Below are positions 19,805-31,843 of a stretch of 64,000 nt of DNA, one piece after another. The notes beneath the pieces are model-generated. The model was not told where the DNA came from and searched no databases. It worked only from the letters and a program-made list of their open reading frames with translations. Numbering within the stretch: the stretch's first letter is position 1; each line of letters begins with the position of its first letter. The position numbers and the translations under genes are program-made. The DNA comes from Sphaerulina vaccinii (Eukaryota > Ascomycota > Dothideomycetes > Mycosphaerellales > Mycosphaerellaceae). The DNA is taken from positions 1,674,001 to 1,738,000 of the forward strand of contig JAKUDP010000001.1 in NCBI GenBank assembly GCA_022570795.1, read 5' to 3'.

Positions 19805-22649
19805 GATTGCGGTTGCGGAGTTGTTGCTTGTGATTGATGTATCCTCTAATGTGGCGAAGACTGAAATCTGTTTGGCGCTGCGTGTGGAAGTAGTGTTTCG
19901 TTGTTGTTGTCGTTGTTGTCGACCAGTAAATGGGGCAATGACGAATTTTATGAAGCTGAGCTAATGGTCCCTCATCAACTAGCGTGGTTGGAGTCACATC
20001 TTTCACCTCCGCCACCTGCACCACCCATTATGATTCATCCTCTCTCTTCACTGCTCGCCGAACTGTAACCCCATCTGAGAGGCATTGTCGCTGTGACTCA
20101 CCTTTTCGACTTGTGGTACTGCCTACACTCAACAAGTAGGTGTCTTCTGAGCATTCCCACCCATCGATACACGACATTACTCATCGACGATTCTCGTTCA
20201 GCGTCCATACGAGTTCAACAACATCTTCTAGAACCAAGCGAGCGCCATCGCGACGAGATGCGCGCCGTTGAAGTCTCTCATACTTGCCGACGTCGCTGAG
20301 CCTGACTCTGCAGCGACTGGAAAGCTACATTATGAAGAGGCACCGCGTTGTCGACCTTCTGTGTGATGTGCGAGAGTGCACTGTCTTACTTTTCGTTTCC
20401 TTGTCTTACGCCGCCTATACTGGCGAGTGCTAGTAAAGCGTCAGATCGATTTGCGCACTTGTGCCCTATACCAACCCACCGCAAGAAGAGACAAGCGTAA
20501 GTCATCGTCCCGACAAGTTGGAAGCATTGCTTGGCCATGCCGCACCATTGCGGAAACAGTATCCGTGAGAATGGTTAGTAGTATGGTCAAGGCACGGTCT
20601 TAATACTGGACAGCGCATATACCATCAGCATGACTCGTACGCGATGTCGAACTTGTAAGCTCCTATCCACTCCAGGTCATATTCATCCTAGAATCGACTA
20701 TGAAGCACAGACAAATGGTCATGGGTTTTGATTGAGCGACAGGCGAGGAATGATTGCTATCTCCGCAAGGTGATTAGTGCACCAACGTCTCGTGCGCAGG
20801 AGGCAGTGTGAGGAGGTATGAGTGCAGTGCCTATTTGCGATGCGAGTCGCATTGCCGAAGCTCATTACGATCAACTAATGCTGTGGGCTGCCGAACGATG
20901 ACCAACACAATCGAGACACGTTGACCTGATGTACGAAGACAGCTGCGCTTGAGCATATGGCATCACCTTCGAGCTGTGACATATACCTGAAACGTTCAGA
21001 TGCTCTCCGTGGCGTTCCCGTATGCTCGGAAAAAGTGGCTTTTACTCATGGGCAGCGCGGTCGGTTTCTTGCCTTCGGGATCCTGAGATCGAAACAGGCT
21101 TGACGTGCATATGTGAGGTGGGCCAGTAGCAAACAACCACAGACTGAGCTCAGAGCCATCGGTCAGACGTGTTCGCAGGCCGTGTACGGCGTGTACGGCG
21201 TGTACGGTGGAGGGCTTCCTGGCCGATGTGAGACGGATGATGAAGTCGCGAGAGTTCTTATAGATGCTGATCACAGATCACTCCGAACCGGCTGATCCAA
21301 CGTGCTGGATGCTTTGCTTTGCATCAATCGGAAATGCCCCTGCAAGCCCGCAGTGGCGTGGGCCGAACCGTCTCCAAAAGCCTCTTTCTTAGTCTTCACT
21401 AGTTGACTGTCGTGCAACAGATGGCAGAGTCTCTGGAGGCTGGACTGTCGGCGTTTATCGCAACAGACGAGTCGCTAAGGTGCGGCTGCAGTCGGTGCTG
21501 AAACGGCTGTCTCAACGGATGGGCAGAGGGAAGCACCAGAATGCCACCTCAAGTGCACACCGACTAGCACCTTGCGGAACACTTTGTCCAGGACCAAGTG
21601 AGGGCGCTTCTAGTCATCGCGGAGTCAGATATGGTACTAGAGGGGCGTTGAAATTCGGTAGTAAGGCAGCAGGTAGTAGGTGACAGATCGTACCACGAAA
21701 CGGCATCAAATAAAGACGACAGTTGGTGAGAGCGTTGGTTTTGACCCGTGGAGAGATCAAGGTTCCATCCGCATGTCCACTCGTTAGTCGATGTTAGCTT
21801 GATACACCACTAAGAGCAAGGGTCTTGCATGTGTAAAAGCGGGTTGGCAAAAGTAGGCCACGGTCACCTTGCCTTGCACTCCTTTGATATGCCCAGAGCC
21901 GCAAGCTGTGCTTCGACCTGGCCGTTCTTCGCCCTGCTTTCGATTCTCTCTACTCTTCTCTCCACTGTACATTGATCTCCTTTGCAGCAACAACAGAGGC
22001 GCATTCCGGCGCATTTCACCAGCGCGATCCCTTGCAGGACGAACCTCCGGCGTCGACATATCAGCCACCGACCTGCTGCCCTCTCTCTGTTAGCATCGAT
22101 GCCAGGTGCCTTGAAATTACGCTTCGCCCACGGAAGGGATCAGGCCCTTTGCACATAGCGTGTCTCGCCCGATCACATATCGCCTTGATTGATATCGCAG
22201 CGCCCCGGCTGCTTTTGTTCAGCTCCGACTTCAGCTTCACCTTTATACGTATGTACATGCAACCACACGCCAGCTCAGCAGCATTGTACACTGGCGCGCG
22301 CAGTACGTGTCCCCACACCCGCGACCAACATCCCTGCCTGGCTGCCTTTCTGCCTCTCGACCTCCAGCACACACCCGCCCATTCATCGCTACGGACAAGC
22401 TTCAGAGCTGCCTGCGCTGCCTGAGTCGCCTTGTGTGTCATGCTTGCTGACTTGACTGGTACAGCACAGCATCCAACAGCTCAGCCCGCCTGAGGCTCTT
22501 CGATCGCTCTTCACTTCAACCACTTCGACCACGACTCTGCCACACCGGCGCAGATCAGCTGTAGACTAGACGGCACTGCGCTTGCGATCGAACTCGACGA
22601 CTATTTATACAGTAACCTCCATTGTCGCACATATATTTCCGCTTGTATA
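19805..22649. other. 2.8 kb gene-poor region
   Basis: Lies between the divergent starts of eIF6 and the Puf3-type gene. The first few hundred bases should be the eIF6 promoter. The last ~800 bp (21860-22640) are C/T-rich and read like a long 5' leader or promoter of the Puf3-type gene. In between I see no gene with family resemblance; frames of 60-150 codons (for example 21972-22424) lack convincing composition. Confidence 0.5.
21182..21208 (+). repeat. 9-bp tandem repeat
   Basis: Three head-to-tail copies of GTGTACGGC, the last with one change (GTGTACGGT). Confidence 0.8.
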
Positions 22650-25600
22650 ATGTCTCATGGTGCATCGGGCACCACCCACAACAGCACCAGCAATATGGCG
22701 TTCACGAACGCAGTAAGTCCTTTGCTATGGCAGCATTGTTGGAGCACTACGCTAACATTCAGCACAGTCACGATCATTCAACGATGTCAGGAACACGACC
22801 ACAAATTCAGTAGAGAAGAAAAGCAGCACGAACGGCATTGTGAAGCCGGCAGCAACAGGCAATCCATGGGGCGTGAACAGCATATGGAGTGGGGGAGCCA
22901 ACGGAATGAACATACCAGCCAATCCGAGGGAGAGTTCACTGTCGCGTGACCATATCTCACAAGTGAAATCAAGTCAGTCGGAGGAGATCGAGGGCAAGAC
23001 TGGCTCCGGTTCACTCGTAGATTCATCGGTCTCAGAGGACTTTGCCAACAGAAGCTGGGCCACGCGCGTCCCTGCCAGCGGACGACCTCTACCGACAGGA
23101 CGACATACAGACAATGTACTTATGCAGCAACGAAGTGCGAGCAACGCAGGCTTGCAAACAATGCCAGGCGCGAATACAAGCTTCTTGCCGGTGGGCTCTC
23201 GACCGCAGACGATTAACCTCAACCAGACCGCTGCAGCGCAGTCACGACAGCGCTATAATTCTGCATTCGAGTATAAGGGCAACTTTACCGCGCAGCCTAG
23301 CGAGCAGCCTCCTTTCAAAGTGTACACCAAACATGATCGACCTATCGACCCTGCGCAGAGGAAGCAGGACTCAGCAAATGGATACTCGTCAACAACTCCT
23401 TCACCTATCGATGAGCGACGTCCACAACTCCCCTCGCAGTATGGCCGAACTGCCAGCATGCCCACGTCTCAGGACGGTAGCAGTCACCCGCCGTCGCGAG
23501 ACGCTGACGAGCCCCCAACCTGGACACCTGTGGACTACTCATCCAGGTCATCCCAACGTGTTACTCCAAACAACTCCCGTGCGCCTTCAATCTCGTCCAG
23601 GGGTAATGGTGCTTACAATCCTTACTTCAGCAACACGGACTCGTTGGCCGCGAATGTTCGCCAGCTCAACCTCAACGGCGATAGCCGACCAGGTACCTCG
23701 TACAGACAATCGAATGGCTACCAGAACCCCCATCAAAGTTATCAAGTGACGAATGGAGGAGGAATGGCCCGTTCAAGCTTGTATCGACAGGACGATATTG
23801 AAGACTTGGACCGTGCAAACATGCAATATCTTGAGTTTGAGGACTATGCTCCTGTACAGCCTGTCAATAACCACTCGTTGTCCTCCATGGCAGAACGATA
23901 CATTCCCGCTGGTGGCCTCAACGAATTTCGCCCTGGTCAACCGTATATTGGTGGCGGTACAGCATCACGATCGCACGACTTTACTAATGGATCACGCACA
24001 CCTTCGGACTGGCAAAGTCATGCCGGTAGTGGTCAAGTCATGAACCGAAGATCGCCTGCTGTCGCCGAACAGCCTACCTACCTGGACCCTAGGATTCAGC
24101 AGTATATGGCTGCTCAGTCTTACCTTCGGAACCCATATGCTGGCATGTATAGCCCGTACGCATTACAGCAGATCGGTCAGCAATGTCTGCAGCTGATGCC
24201 TCTCAATACTGTTGGCCTCGAAATGCCTGCAACTCCACGCGACAGTCCCGTCGATGTCAGTGTGCAGAGCGCGCTGATGTACGAGTTCAAGTCGAATACC
24301 AAGTCTAGGAAATATGAGTTACGTGACATATACGGACATATCGCAGAATTCAGCGGTGATCAGCATGGATCGCGATTCATCCAGACAAAGCTCGAGACTG
24401 CCAATTCGGACGAAAAGGAGCACGTCTTTCGAGAGATTGAACCGAATGCGGTGCAGTTGATGACAGACGTCTTCGGAAACTATGTCATCCAGAAATTCTT
24501 CGAGCACGGCGATCAAACACATAAGAAGATCCTGGCCAACAAAATGCGCGGACAGGTGTTGTCATTATCACTCCAAATGTATGGATGCAGAGTGGTACAG
24601 AAAGCCCTAGACCATGTGCTGGTGGACCAGCAACGTGAGTTGATTACTGAGCTCGAGAATCATGTGCTCAAGTGTGTGAAAGATCAGAATGGCAACCACG
24701 TCATTCAGAAAGCGATTGAGCGCTGCCAGGCGGGCACGATCGGCTTCATCATTACAGCGTTCCAGGGTCAGATCCAGCAGCTCAGCATACATCCTTATGG
24801 CTGTCGAGTGATCCAGCGCTGTCTGGAGAAGAAAGATCTGCCATCAAGGAGCATGGTCATGGCAGAGTTGATGCTAGGGATTGGAAGTATGATCACCGAC
24901 CAATTCGGCAACTACGTCGTTCAACACATTGTGGCGCACGACAAGGGCGAAGGTCGAGGCGAGGGTCGAGAAGAGGTGCTGAGCATTGTCGCTCGAGGTC
25001 TGGAGCACTTCAGCAAACACAAATTTGCCAGCAATGTTGTGGAGAAGTGTCTGGAATATGCAGACGATATGTGGCGACACGATGTCATGGTCGGCCTCGT
25101 AGATGCAAATGCACAACGAACGCATGGCGAAGGAGTCCTGGTTGGCTTGATCAAGGACAACTTCGGCAATTACGTGATCCGTAAGTGCTCGAGGCCATCC
25201 TGCTTATGCACTGCTAACATCGTCACAGAGAAGCTCCTGGATCTTTTGTTGCCAGCCGATTACAGCCACTTTCTGATCGCCCTGCATCCTGCCATGGCGC
25301 AAGCAAAGCGTGGTGGCTGTGGCAAGCAAACACTGTCGATCGAGAGGAAAATGACCAGATTTGACACCTACCGGTATGGCGGTAGCATTGGACACCACCA
25401 CGGCGTACAGTATCACGGACGAGCTGGACAGGACTTTCAGCTTCCCATACAGATGCCGATGCAGATGCAAATGACGATGCAACCATTTGGGGCCAGCTAC
25501 CATTCTGCGGCTACAACGCCGCCACCGCTCACTGCCGACACACAGAGTCTACAGAGTTCCTGCCTTCCCAGTATCAACGGCGATACTGTCGAAGGTGCTG

Positions 25601-25665
25601 CGGCCAGCCGCGAAGGGAGCGACCCATCAAGCCTATACAGCATTGATGATGTACAAAAACGATAA
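22650..25665 (+). CDS. PUF3: Pumilio-family mRNA-binding protein, Puf3 type
   Basis: Cytoplasmic post-transcriptional regulator. Exons 22650-22712, 22768-25180 and 25229-25665 give 970 aa. The first ~520 residues are Ser/Pro/Gln/Asn-rich and disordered. The C-terminal part holds eight PUF repeats from about residue 530. The base-reading triplets from R1 to R8 are SR-Q, NY-Q, CR-Q, NH-Q, CR-Q, NY-Q, SN-E and NY-Q. By the PUF code this predicts 5'-UGUANAUA-3', the Puf3/Pumilio site. In yeast Puf3 controls mRNAs of mitochondrial biogenesis. The last intron is 48 nt, a multiple of three and stop-free, so the frame stays open without splicing; splicing gives the intact repeat GNYVIQKLLDLL. The tail after the PUF domain is Met/Gln- and Ser-rich. 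Confidence 0.93.
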
Positions 25666-26458
25666 ATTTACAACAACAGCTTCACAACTCTAGGACGGCG
25701 CAAACCAGCACGATACATGCATGGGTGCATAGCGGCGCGTGTCTGAGGCGTACAGAGATTGTTCACAACAGGGAGCATATAGGTAGACGGAGGGACCTCC
25801 TCGTCGGTGAGGTCCCGGAAGGAGTATCGGGAATATGTTCGTATGACTTATGATTGGAATATGATAATCGGATTGGCACAGTATTGGATTGTGGGGATGA
25901 ATACCCACGCACGTGTATGAAGTATGTATTGGCAGAAGGAAGAGGATTGAGAGAAGACGATCTCTCGAATGTTTGTCTCACTGCTTCTCCATGATCTCAC
26001 GTCGTCCATGCCACTACAAGCAGCCTCGACTTACTTGAATCTTGAGATGGAGAGGTTGTTCAATAACCTCCCTAGCTTCTCGGCTTATGGCTGTCAGGGA
26101 AGAAGTGCCTCAGAAATCCGTTCGTATCTCTCACAGTTTGCACAACGCGTTTCCAGATGAGAACTTCAATTAGACTATTGCTGCGGATGTATGGCGGCCG
26201 AATTTCATTCACGAACTTGTGCTGGAATAATCATTTGATCAAGCGCTGCCATTGCGCCGAAGCGAAGAGGCGAAGCGTGACGACTTGCCGAGCTTGTGAC
26301 CTCCGACCGAACTCGCTTTGCGTGCAAGCTGTTGAGCTCTTTCGCGTCTGCATTTCTTTCTGGCACCACAGTCTTCATCCTCTCAACCACTTCCGAACTC
26401 ACATATCTCGTACCTACTCCGCTGTGGTCCGGCGACTCCCTGCGCAAACTCACACACC
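25666..26458. promoter_or_regulatory. upstream region of adenylate kinase
   Basis: 793 bp between two plus-strand genes; the last 200 bp are pyrimidine-rich. No gene is seen. Confidence 0.45.
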
Positions 26459-27456
<998 letters not shown>

Positions 27457-27750
27457 GAAGCCTTTGCAATTGAGTGAAACCTGTAATGCCTAGGGATCAT
27501 AGATCTGGCGAGGAATTCGCGCAGGCTATAGCGAGTCTTGCATTTGTCATGAAGGCCATGGTGAGTGTGCATAAAAGCCGTGTCTGCATTGTGTAACATA
27601 TGGTGGTGTACAAGGTAGTCACCAAATCCAATCGAAAGATGAAGCGAGCCTTCCTCATTGACACACAGAGATGCTCCTTCTTGGTGAGTTCTCTCGGAAC
27701 CCTCGAGCGCACTTGGCTTTGCTCGCTTTCTGATTACACCGCCATACTCA

Positions 27751-29032
27751 ATGCCCACTACTAGAGCAAGACGACAACACGGAGTTGACTTGCGAAGATA
27801 CTTGGGCATCGATCTCGCAGACCAGATTGTCAGAGACCAGCCAGCGCAGTCCCAACTGCGACAACAGATCCCGCCATTCGCCTCATACTCCAGATTCAGC
27901 GTGTACCTGCGTGACTCTTTGGTGAGTCCTTTCCGCATTCACGACGACCTTATTTGCTGACGCATGACAGTCGGCCATGAGTACTTCAGCTAGCAGTATT
28001 CTCGACTTTGGGAATGAGTCTACAAAAGGGATCCGTCGCTGGGGCAGCAAGACGCACACGCCCTCGTCCAAGGCATCTACAGCTCTGATGGATCGCACAA
28101 ATACCACAATAACGAGGTCTTCATACGATGCCAGTACCACTAATAGCACACCATACGCTGGTGGCATGACAACTTTTCTTCCCGAGATGCACAGCACACC
28201 ACCCATGCCGACCTTTCAGAAGCCGGACATGACAACACCGACCCCTCTACGCAGAGGCAGGAGCGATGAGAATACGACTCCATCACGGTCTCGCACTGGA
28301 AGACGACCTATGGTCTACAAGCCCGAGCCAAGCTTCGACAGATTCACAGACTCACCGTCACCTGAGCGACTAAGACTTCCGATGTCAACAACTCCCCTTG
28401 TCGACCGCATTGGTGAGACACCTAACTTGCCTCGAGGCTGGAGTCAGCAGATAGACAGAGCAATATGCATACTGGACGCCAGCGAGTACACACTCCCCAA
28501 CATCATCAGCAAAGTCCGCCGCGTCTTCCCTGAGCTCAATGGCACGCTAACCCCAGCCATGATCGACAAGCGACTGCGCCAGCTGGATCAGATACCCGAG
28601 CTCGATTACTGGGCGATAGGACTAGCGAAGAACGATAAGCAGCAGCGCAGAGGCAAGGCTAAGGCATCGGAGCTCGAGAGCAAGAGATTCGAAGGCAGCA
28701 CCACAATGGGAGAAGCTGCAGTAAGTGTAGTAGGCAGAAGGCATCCGCTGTCGACAATGTCTCACTGAGCTCACATCCACTGGGGTGCTGAGCTCAAAGA
28801 CAGACACTTGATGGGACAGCCTGCGTTTTCAGAGATACTCGCTAACCCTTCTACCTACTACTTTTAGTTCAAGCCAGCTACGTCGGGTAGGGCCAAACAT
28901 ACCCCAATCCGAGTTGAGCCTCGCGAAGACGAGCGTACAACAACTCCAGCGACGGCACAGGGGCGCAATCTGGTTACCAGAAACTTTCTCACTGGCTTTC
29001 GGTCGCAGTTCGTGCGTGGAAACGATGACTGA
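27751..29032 (+). CDS. unrecognised Ser/Thr-rich protein with HTH-like core
   Basis: I do not recognise a named family. Exons 27751-27921, 27971-28720 and 28868-29032 (introns 49 and 147 nt, all phase 0) give 361 aa. The middle is disordered, rich in Thr, Ser, Pro and Arg, with many S/T-P sites. At about residues 205-270 there is a compact conserved-looking core: LPRGWSQQIDRAICILDASE, then LPNIISKVRRVFPELNG, then LTPAMIDKRLRQLDQIPELD. Predicted helices and the trailing basic stretch suggest a helix-turn-helix or Myb-like fold, as inference only. An alternative start at Met 27977 would drop exon 1. Confidence 0.6.
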
Positions 29033-29200
29033 GCTGCTTGATGGCGACAAAGATGGATGAGCAGAGATTGGCAGCACTTTTGAGACAGGTTCAACGGCAA
29101 TTGTATCATATAGGCACACATGCATGGGGATATGTCATAGGTTATCTCACACGGCTAGAAGACATTGCGGAGTGCCCGAGTCCAACAGCTACCACGTATC

Positions 29201-31223
29201 CTACACGAAGCCAGCCGCAGTCGCTTTCTCTCTATACTCCTCAAAAGTCCTTGCTGGGTTCTTTGCGTTCATGCGAGCTCGTGCTTCGAACTCTGTCTCA
29301 GTTCCATCTTCAGCTCGTCTGCGCTCTTCCCAAAGGTCTTCCTCGCTGGTGATCATGCTGTGGAACGCTCCCTGTTGTCCTCTAGCAAAGTAGATTGCGC
29401 CAGCTTTCCGATTCGCGACATCCTCATTGATCAAGACGTACTTAATGCCTGACCCTGGCGACTCGAACATTGCATCTGCCAGTAATCGCTCCATGACGGT
29501 TCGCAGACCTCGGGCACCTGTGCCCATCTTTGAGGCAGTAGCTGCAATGGCATGCAGAGCTGCTGTTGTGAAACGGATTTCTATGCTTGATAGGGCGAAA
29601 AGTTGCTGGTACTGCTTTAGGAGACTGTTTCGTGGTTCTGTGAGTACCTTCACCAGGGCTTCCACGTCCAACGATGAGAGAGCACAAGAGATAGGAATGC
29701 GGCCAACTAGCTCAGGTATCAGGCCGAACTTTTGTAGATCTTGAGGTTCAACTAGATCGAGGGTGTTGTATTTCCGTTTCTGTTTCGTGGTAGCAGCGTA
29801 GCTGGGGTCGTCATTAGGATGCGTAGGTGGTGTGTAGTATGGGAGATGCTCTTCAAATAGCTCATCCTCGCCCTCCATGATGGTTTCGTGATGATTTGCT
29901 GAGGAGTCGGAGCTGTTTCTGACTGTTGCACCGAAACCGATACTACCCTTCGAGACCCGATCAAGTATCACTTTGTGCAGGCCGTTGAATGCTCCTGCAC
30001 ATAGAAAGAGGATGTTGTCGGTACGAACATTATAGGTATCACCCTTTTGCCCGCCAGTCTGTGAATGATTTATGTTGCCGCCAGAGAGAGGACTATTTGT
30101 CGGATATTGTCCTCGACTTCGCTCGCTTGTCGCGTTCCGCTCCTGTTTAGCTTGGATTTGTAACGTTGTCCCTTCGATGATCTTCAGCAGCGCTTGCTGG
30201 ACACCTGCAAAAGTAGTAGGTAAGTAAGTATCTCTGAAAAATGCAGCTATGTCTCAACAGATCTGTCTCCGAGGGTGTCGCCTTAGCAGGCTCAGGCCCA
30301 GTGAGACACGGAAAGGAGGCCAATGCCTACTACTGCTTACCTTCTCCACTCACGTCTTTGCCCTGCGAAACTTTGGCTGTGGCAATTTTGTCAATCTCGT
30401 CGAGTACAATGATGCCACGCTCAGCACGGGTCACATCATAGTTCGCGGCTGCTAGCAAGCGCTGCACGCAGACGTCTGCGTCCTCCCCAATGTATCCTGC
30501 TTGGGTGAATGGTGTACAGTCAGACATGCTGAAAGGCACCTCCAACACTCTGGCAAGGGTCTTCGCCATCAGAGTCTTGCCCACTCCGCTAGGTCCAAGC
30601 AGCAGCACATTACTCTTCTCCACATTCAATGGACTGGAATCCTGGAGTGGACTGGGCCCAATTGGTGGCGCGGCCTGCGTCCTGTGCTGCGAGCCATGAC
30701 TGGAGGGGTACACATGTATCGTCGTCTGTTGCTGACCAGGAAACTCATCTTTGGCGAAGTGCCTCGTCAGCGAAGGTACAGAAATCCCCCGTTTTAGCTC
30801 GCCCTCCCTACCTTCTACAGGATGCCTCTGATGCATCCGACGCCTCTCCTCGGCCGCTAGCAGTTCTTCCTCCTCTTCATCGCGTCGTTGAAGCTCCTGA
30901 ATGCGCTGATAGTGGTTGTATACTGCTGTCGCTAACGTCTTCTTCGCCCGTTCTTGTCCTACAACGTACTGATCCAAGTGCTGCTTTAGTATCGATGGCG
31001 TTATTCGGGGAACACCAATATCGGATGCGCCTCCCAGTGGACCTTCAGTCGGACGCCCAGTTTCATATAAGCCAGTCCAGGGCTGATTCGTGAAGTCTGA
31101 GCGCGTATACGACTCCGATGATGATGTCGGCCGTGAAGTGCTGAAGCGTCGTTGTATGATGGCAGATAGCCCGAGATATGTCAGCCTGGCTCGAGGCGGG
31201 TGGTGCAATGTGACTGTGGCCAT
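29201..31223 (-). CDS. CLPX: mitochondrial ClpX AAA+ unfoldase
   Basis: Ring-forming ATPase of the mitochondrial matrix that unfolds proteins, alone or for ClpP. Exons 31223-30341 and 30204-29201 (136-nt intron) give 628 aa. The start at 31223 leads into an Arg/Ser-rich presequence ([15 protein letters not shown]); an upstream in-frame Met at 31280 adds a hydrophobic Val run and is less likely. Walker A is GPSGVGKT, the pore loop is GYIGED, Walker B is IIVLDEID, and sensor residues lie in [14 protein letters not shown]. The N-terminal zinc-binding domain of bacterial ClpX is missing. Long hydrophilic insertions lie before Walker A and after IIEGTT. The ClpP-docking IGF loop ([10 protein letters not shown]) is kept, unlike in yeast Mcx1. 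It shares its promoter region with the branching enzyme. Confidence 0.93.
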
Positions 31224-31843
31224 GGAACGGATGTCTGCAGCAGCAACAACGACCACAACGAACAGCTCATGCACCACCACAAGCGAATGTAATCCAACAA
31301 TTGATGTAGGTGAATAATGACTACACGATCCAGGCGATTAGACTCCGCCATCAGTCCCCGCGAAAGCTATCCTTGCCGACCACAGACCACCCTCTTGTCT
31401 GCAGGGACTATAATCGGTTCCACTTTCTTTTCCTCAACTCTCCTCGCCAATATATCGTCTCAATTGAGCTACGCACATGGGTACTTGCAGAAGACGCACT
31501 CAAGCAGGTTGCTCGAGCTCTGCCACTACGCAGGAGCACATTTCTGGTGAATCGCGAGCTCAACAGAGGCTGGTCGATTGGGTGAGAGATTCGGTCCTAT
31601 GACGGCGGTCCTGCATATGATTGTGGGGTTGGGAACCAGCAGAGTTCAGCATTGGGACCTGACGTTGAGGTGGCAGTGATATTTACCAGTGCTCCAGAAG
31701 TGTTGGCACATATTCCACGTTTTCCTGCGCAACTCGACACATACACCTTACTTCACTCTGCGTACTACTTGCAGCTTTACATTTGATCGCACACACACGA
31801 CTTCGAATACTGATCGAAATTACTCTTAGAGCAGCCACCCAGC
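31224..31843. promoter_or_regulatory. divergent promoter region, clpX / branching enzyme
   Basis: 620 bp between two divergent start codons. Beginning with an ACA/ACG-rich stretch next to clpX. No gene is seen. Confidence 0.5.

Noticed and set aside
21972..22424. 150-codon plus-strand frame as a gene
   Set aside because: The composition follows the C/T-rich DNA, no family resemblance, and it lies in the probable leader of the Puf3-type gene.
25181..25228. Stop-free introns of length 3n (here 48 nt; also in the GABA transaminase, CDF and Chs7-like genes) as a sign of regulated intron retention
   Set aside because: Four such cases among about 35 short introns are close to what chance gives, and each splice restores a conserved family motif.
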